Shown here in pieces: positions 39,595 through 39,778 of a stretch of 39,778 bases of DNA. The stretch lies in assembly GCA_017465505.1 (NCBI GenBank), contig JAFTWB010000011.1, positions 1 to 39,778 on the forward strand, in the 5' to 3' direction. Source of the stretch: Clostridia bacterium. Its GTDB lineage: Bacteria > Bacillota > Clostridia > Oscillospirales > Acutalibacteraceae. The notes under the pieces are model-generated. The model was not told where the DNA came from. It was given only the letters and a program-made list of their open reading frames with translations, and ran no database searches. Position 1 is the first letter of the stretch. Every line of letters begins with the position of its first letter. A program made the position numbers and the translations under genes.

Positions 39595-39778
39595 ATGAGT
39601 ATAGAAACAGCCGCAAATCGAAAATCCGCTTCAAGAGGATACCAATATTACTGTGATAACAAGGTTAAGTCAGTTACAAAAATTGACGACACTCACTATA
39701 GTGGTGAAGTATCAGGAAGTGGAAATACGCCTTACAGTGTAACAATAGACCTGGAACACCCAAAGCGTTCAAAGTGCA
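39595..39778 (+). CDS. SWIM zinc-finger-like protein, N-terminus only (cut by window edge)
   Basis: 61 residues are visible before the window ends. ATG at 39595 after GAGGAGG. The segment RGYQYYCDNKVKSVTKIDD and VSGSGNTPYSVTIDL resembles the strand part that precedes the CxC of SWIM domains; the last complete codon is a cysteine, where the zinc motif should begin. Such N-termini occur in SNF2-type helicases and stand-alone SWIM proteins. Which one applies cannot be seen here. Confidence 0.6.
   Translation, partial: MSIETAANRKSASRGYQYYCDNKVKSVTKIDDTHYSGEVSGSGNTPYSVTIDLEHPKRSKC

Overview
The window looks like a chromosome segment of a gut-type, starch-using clostridium of the Ruminococcaceae/Oscillospiraceae, with Ruminococcus bromii-like features. 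The grounds are a secreted GH13 alpha-amylase carrying starch-binding modules and a type I dockerin, a second dockerin protein made of BspA-type leucine-rich repeats, Firmicute-type rpoB/rpoC, strong GGAGG ribosome binding sites, and TTGACA-17-TATAAT promoters. This is inference from gene content; no rRNA is present to confirm it.

Layout. 1-580: two tandem copies of a convergent two-RNA module encoding 23-residue membrane peptides, resembling type I toxin-antitoxin loci. 950-2500: a metallo-beta-lactamase-fold hydrolase and a zinc-ribbon membrane protein in one operon. 3088-6360: the amylase. 6644-7804: thiamine pyrophosphokinase and an S24/S26-type peptidase. 8165-11206: an AT-rich type II restriction-modification cassette (methylase, convergent nuclease, controller protein with a C-box), bracketed by inverted copies of a roughly 50-bp element. 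11430-14750: the leucine-rich-repeat dockerin protein. 14982-15141: a free-standing structured RNA with its own promoter and terminator. 15496-16908: a membrane-bound XRE regulator. 17244-24601: rpoC and rpoB with their own promoter and a long leader. 25205-32211: three ECF sigma-factor loci, one of which carries a lipoprotein serpin. 32751-34634: an HTH-MntA/HepT toxin-antitoxin operon with palindromic operators and a cysteine-rich third gene. 34671-36861: two adjacent radical SAM enzymes. 37054: initiator tRNA-fMet. 37444 to the end: an accessory strip with TnpV, a GNAT acetyltransferase, an HTH-Fic protein and the start of a SWIM zinc-finger protein.

The most unusual structure is spread through the gaps between genes: arrays of short, unrelated perfect hairpins joined by constant linkers (AATACCACT, ATATCG, ACATCA, ACTTCAT/ATGAAGT). 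In one subfamily the hairpin stems covary around a fixed TTAGCCA loop. These arrays account for most of the long non-coding stretches and create many false small ORFs. I know no named family that matches them.

How the genes work together: the two dockerin proteins probably dock onto a cohesin scaffold encoded elsewhere (an amylosome). The sigma/anti-sigma loci sense envelope conditions, and one output is an exported protease inhibitor. The R-M cassette, HepT/MntA, Fic and type I-like modules form a scattered set of defence or addiction genes. The methylase and the Fic protein share the same N-terminal DNA-binding domain.
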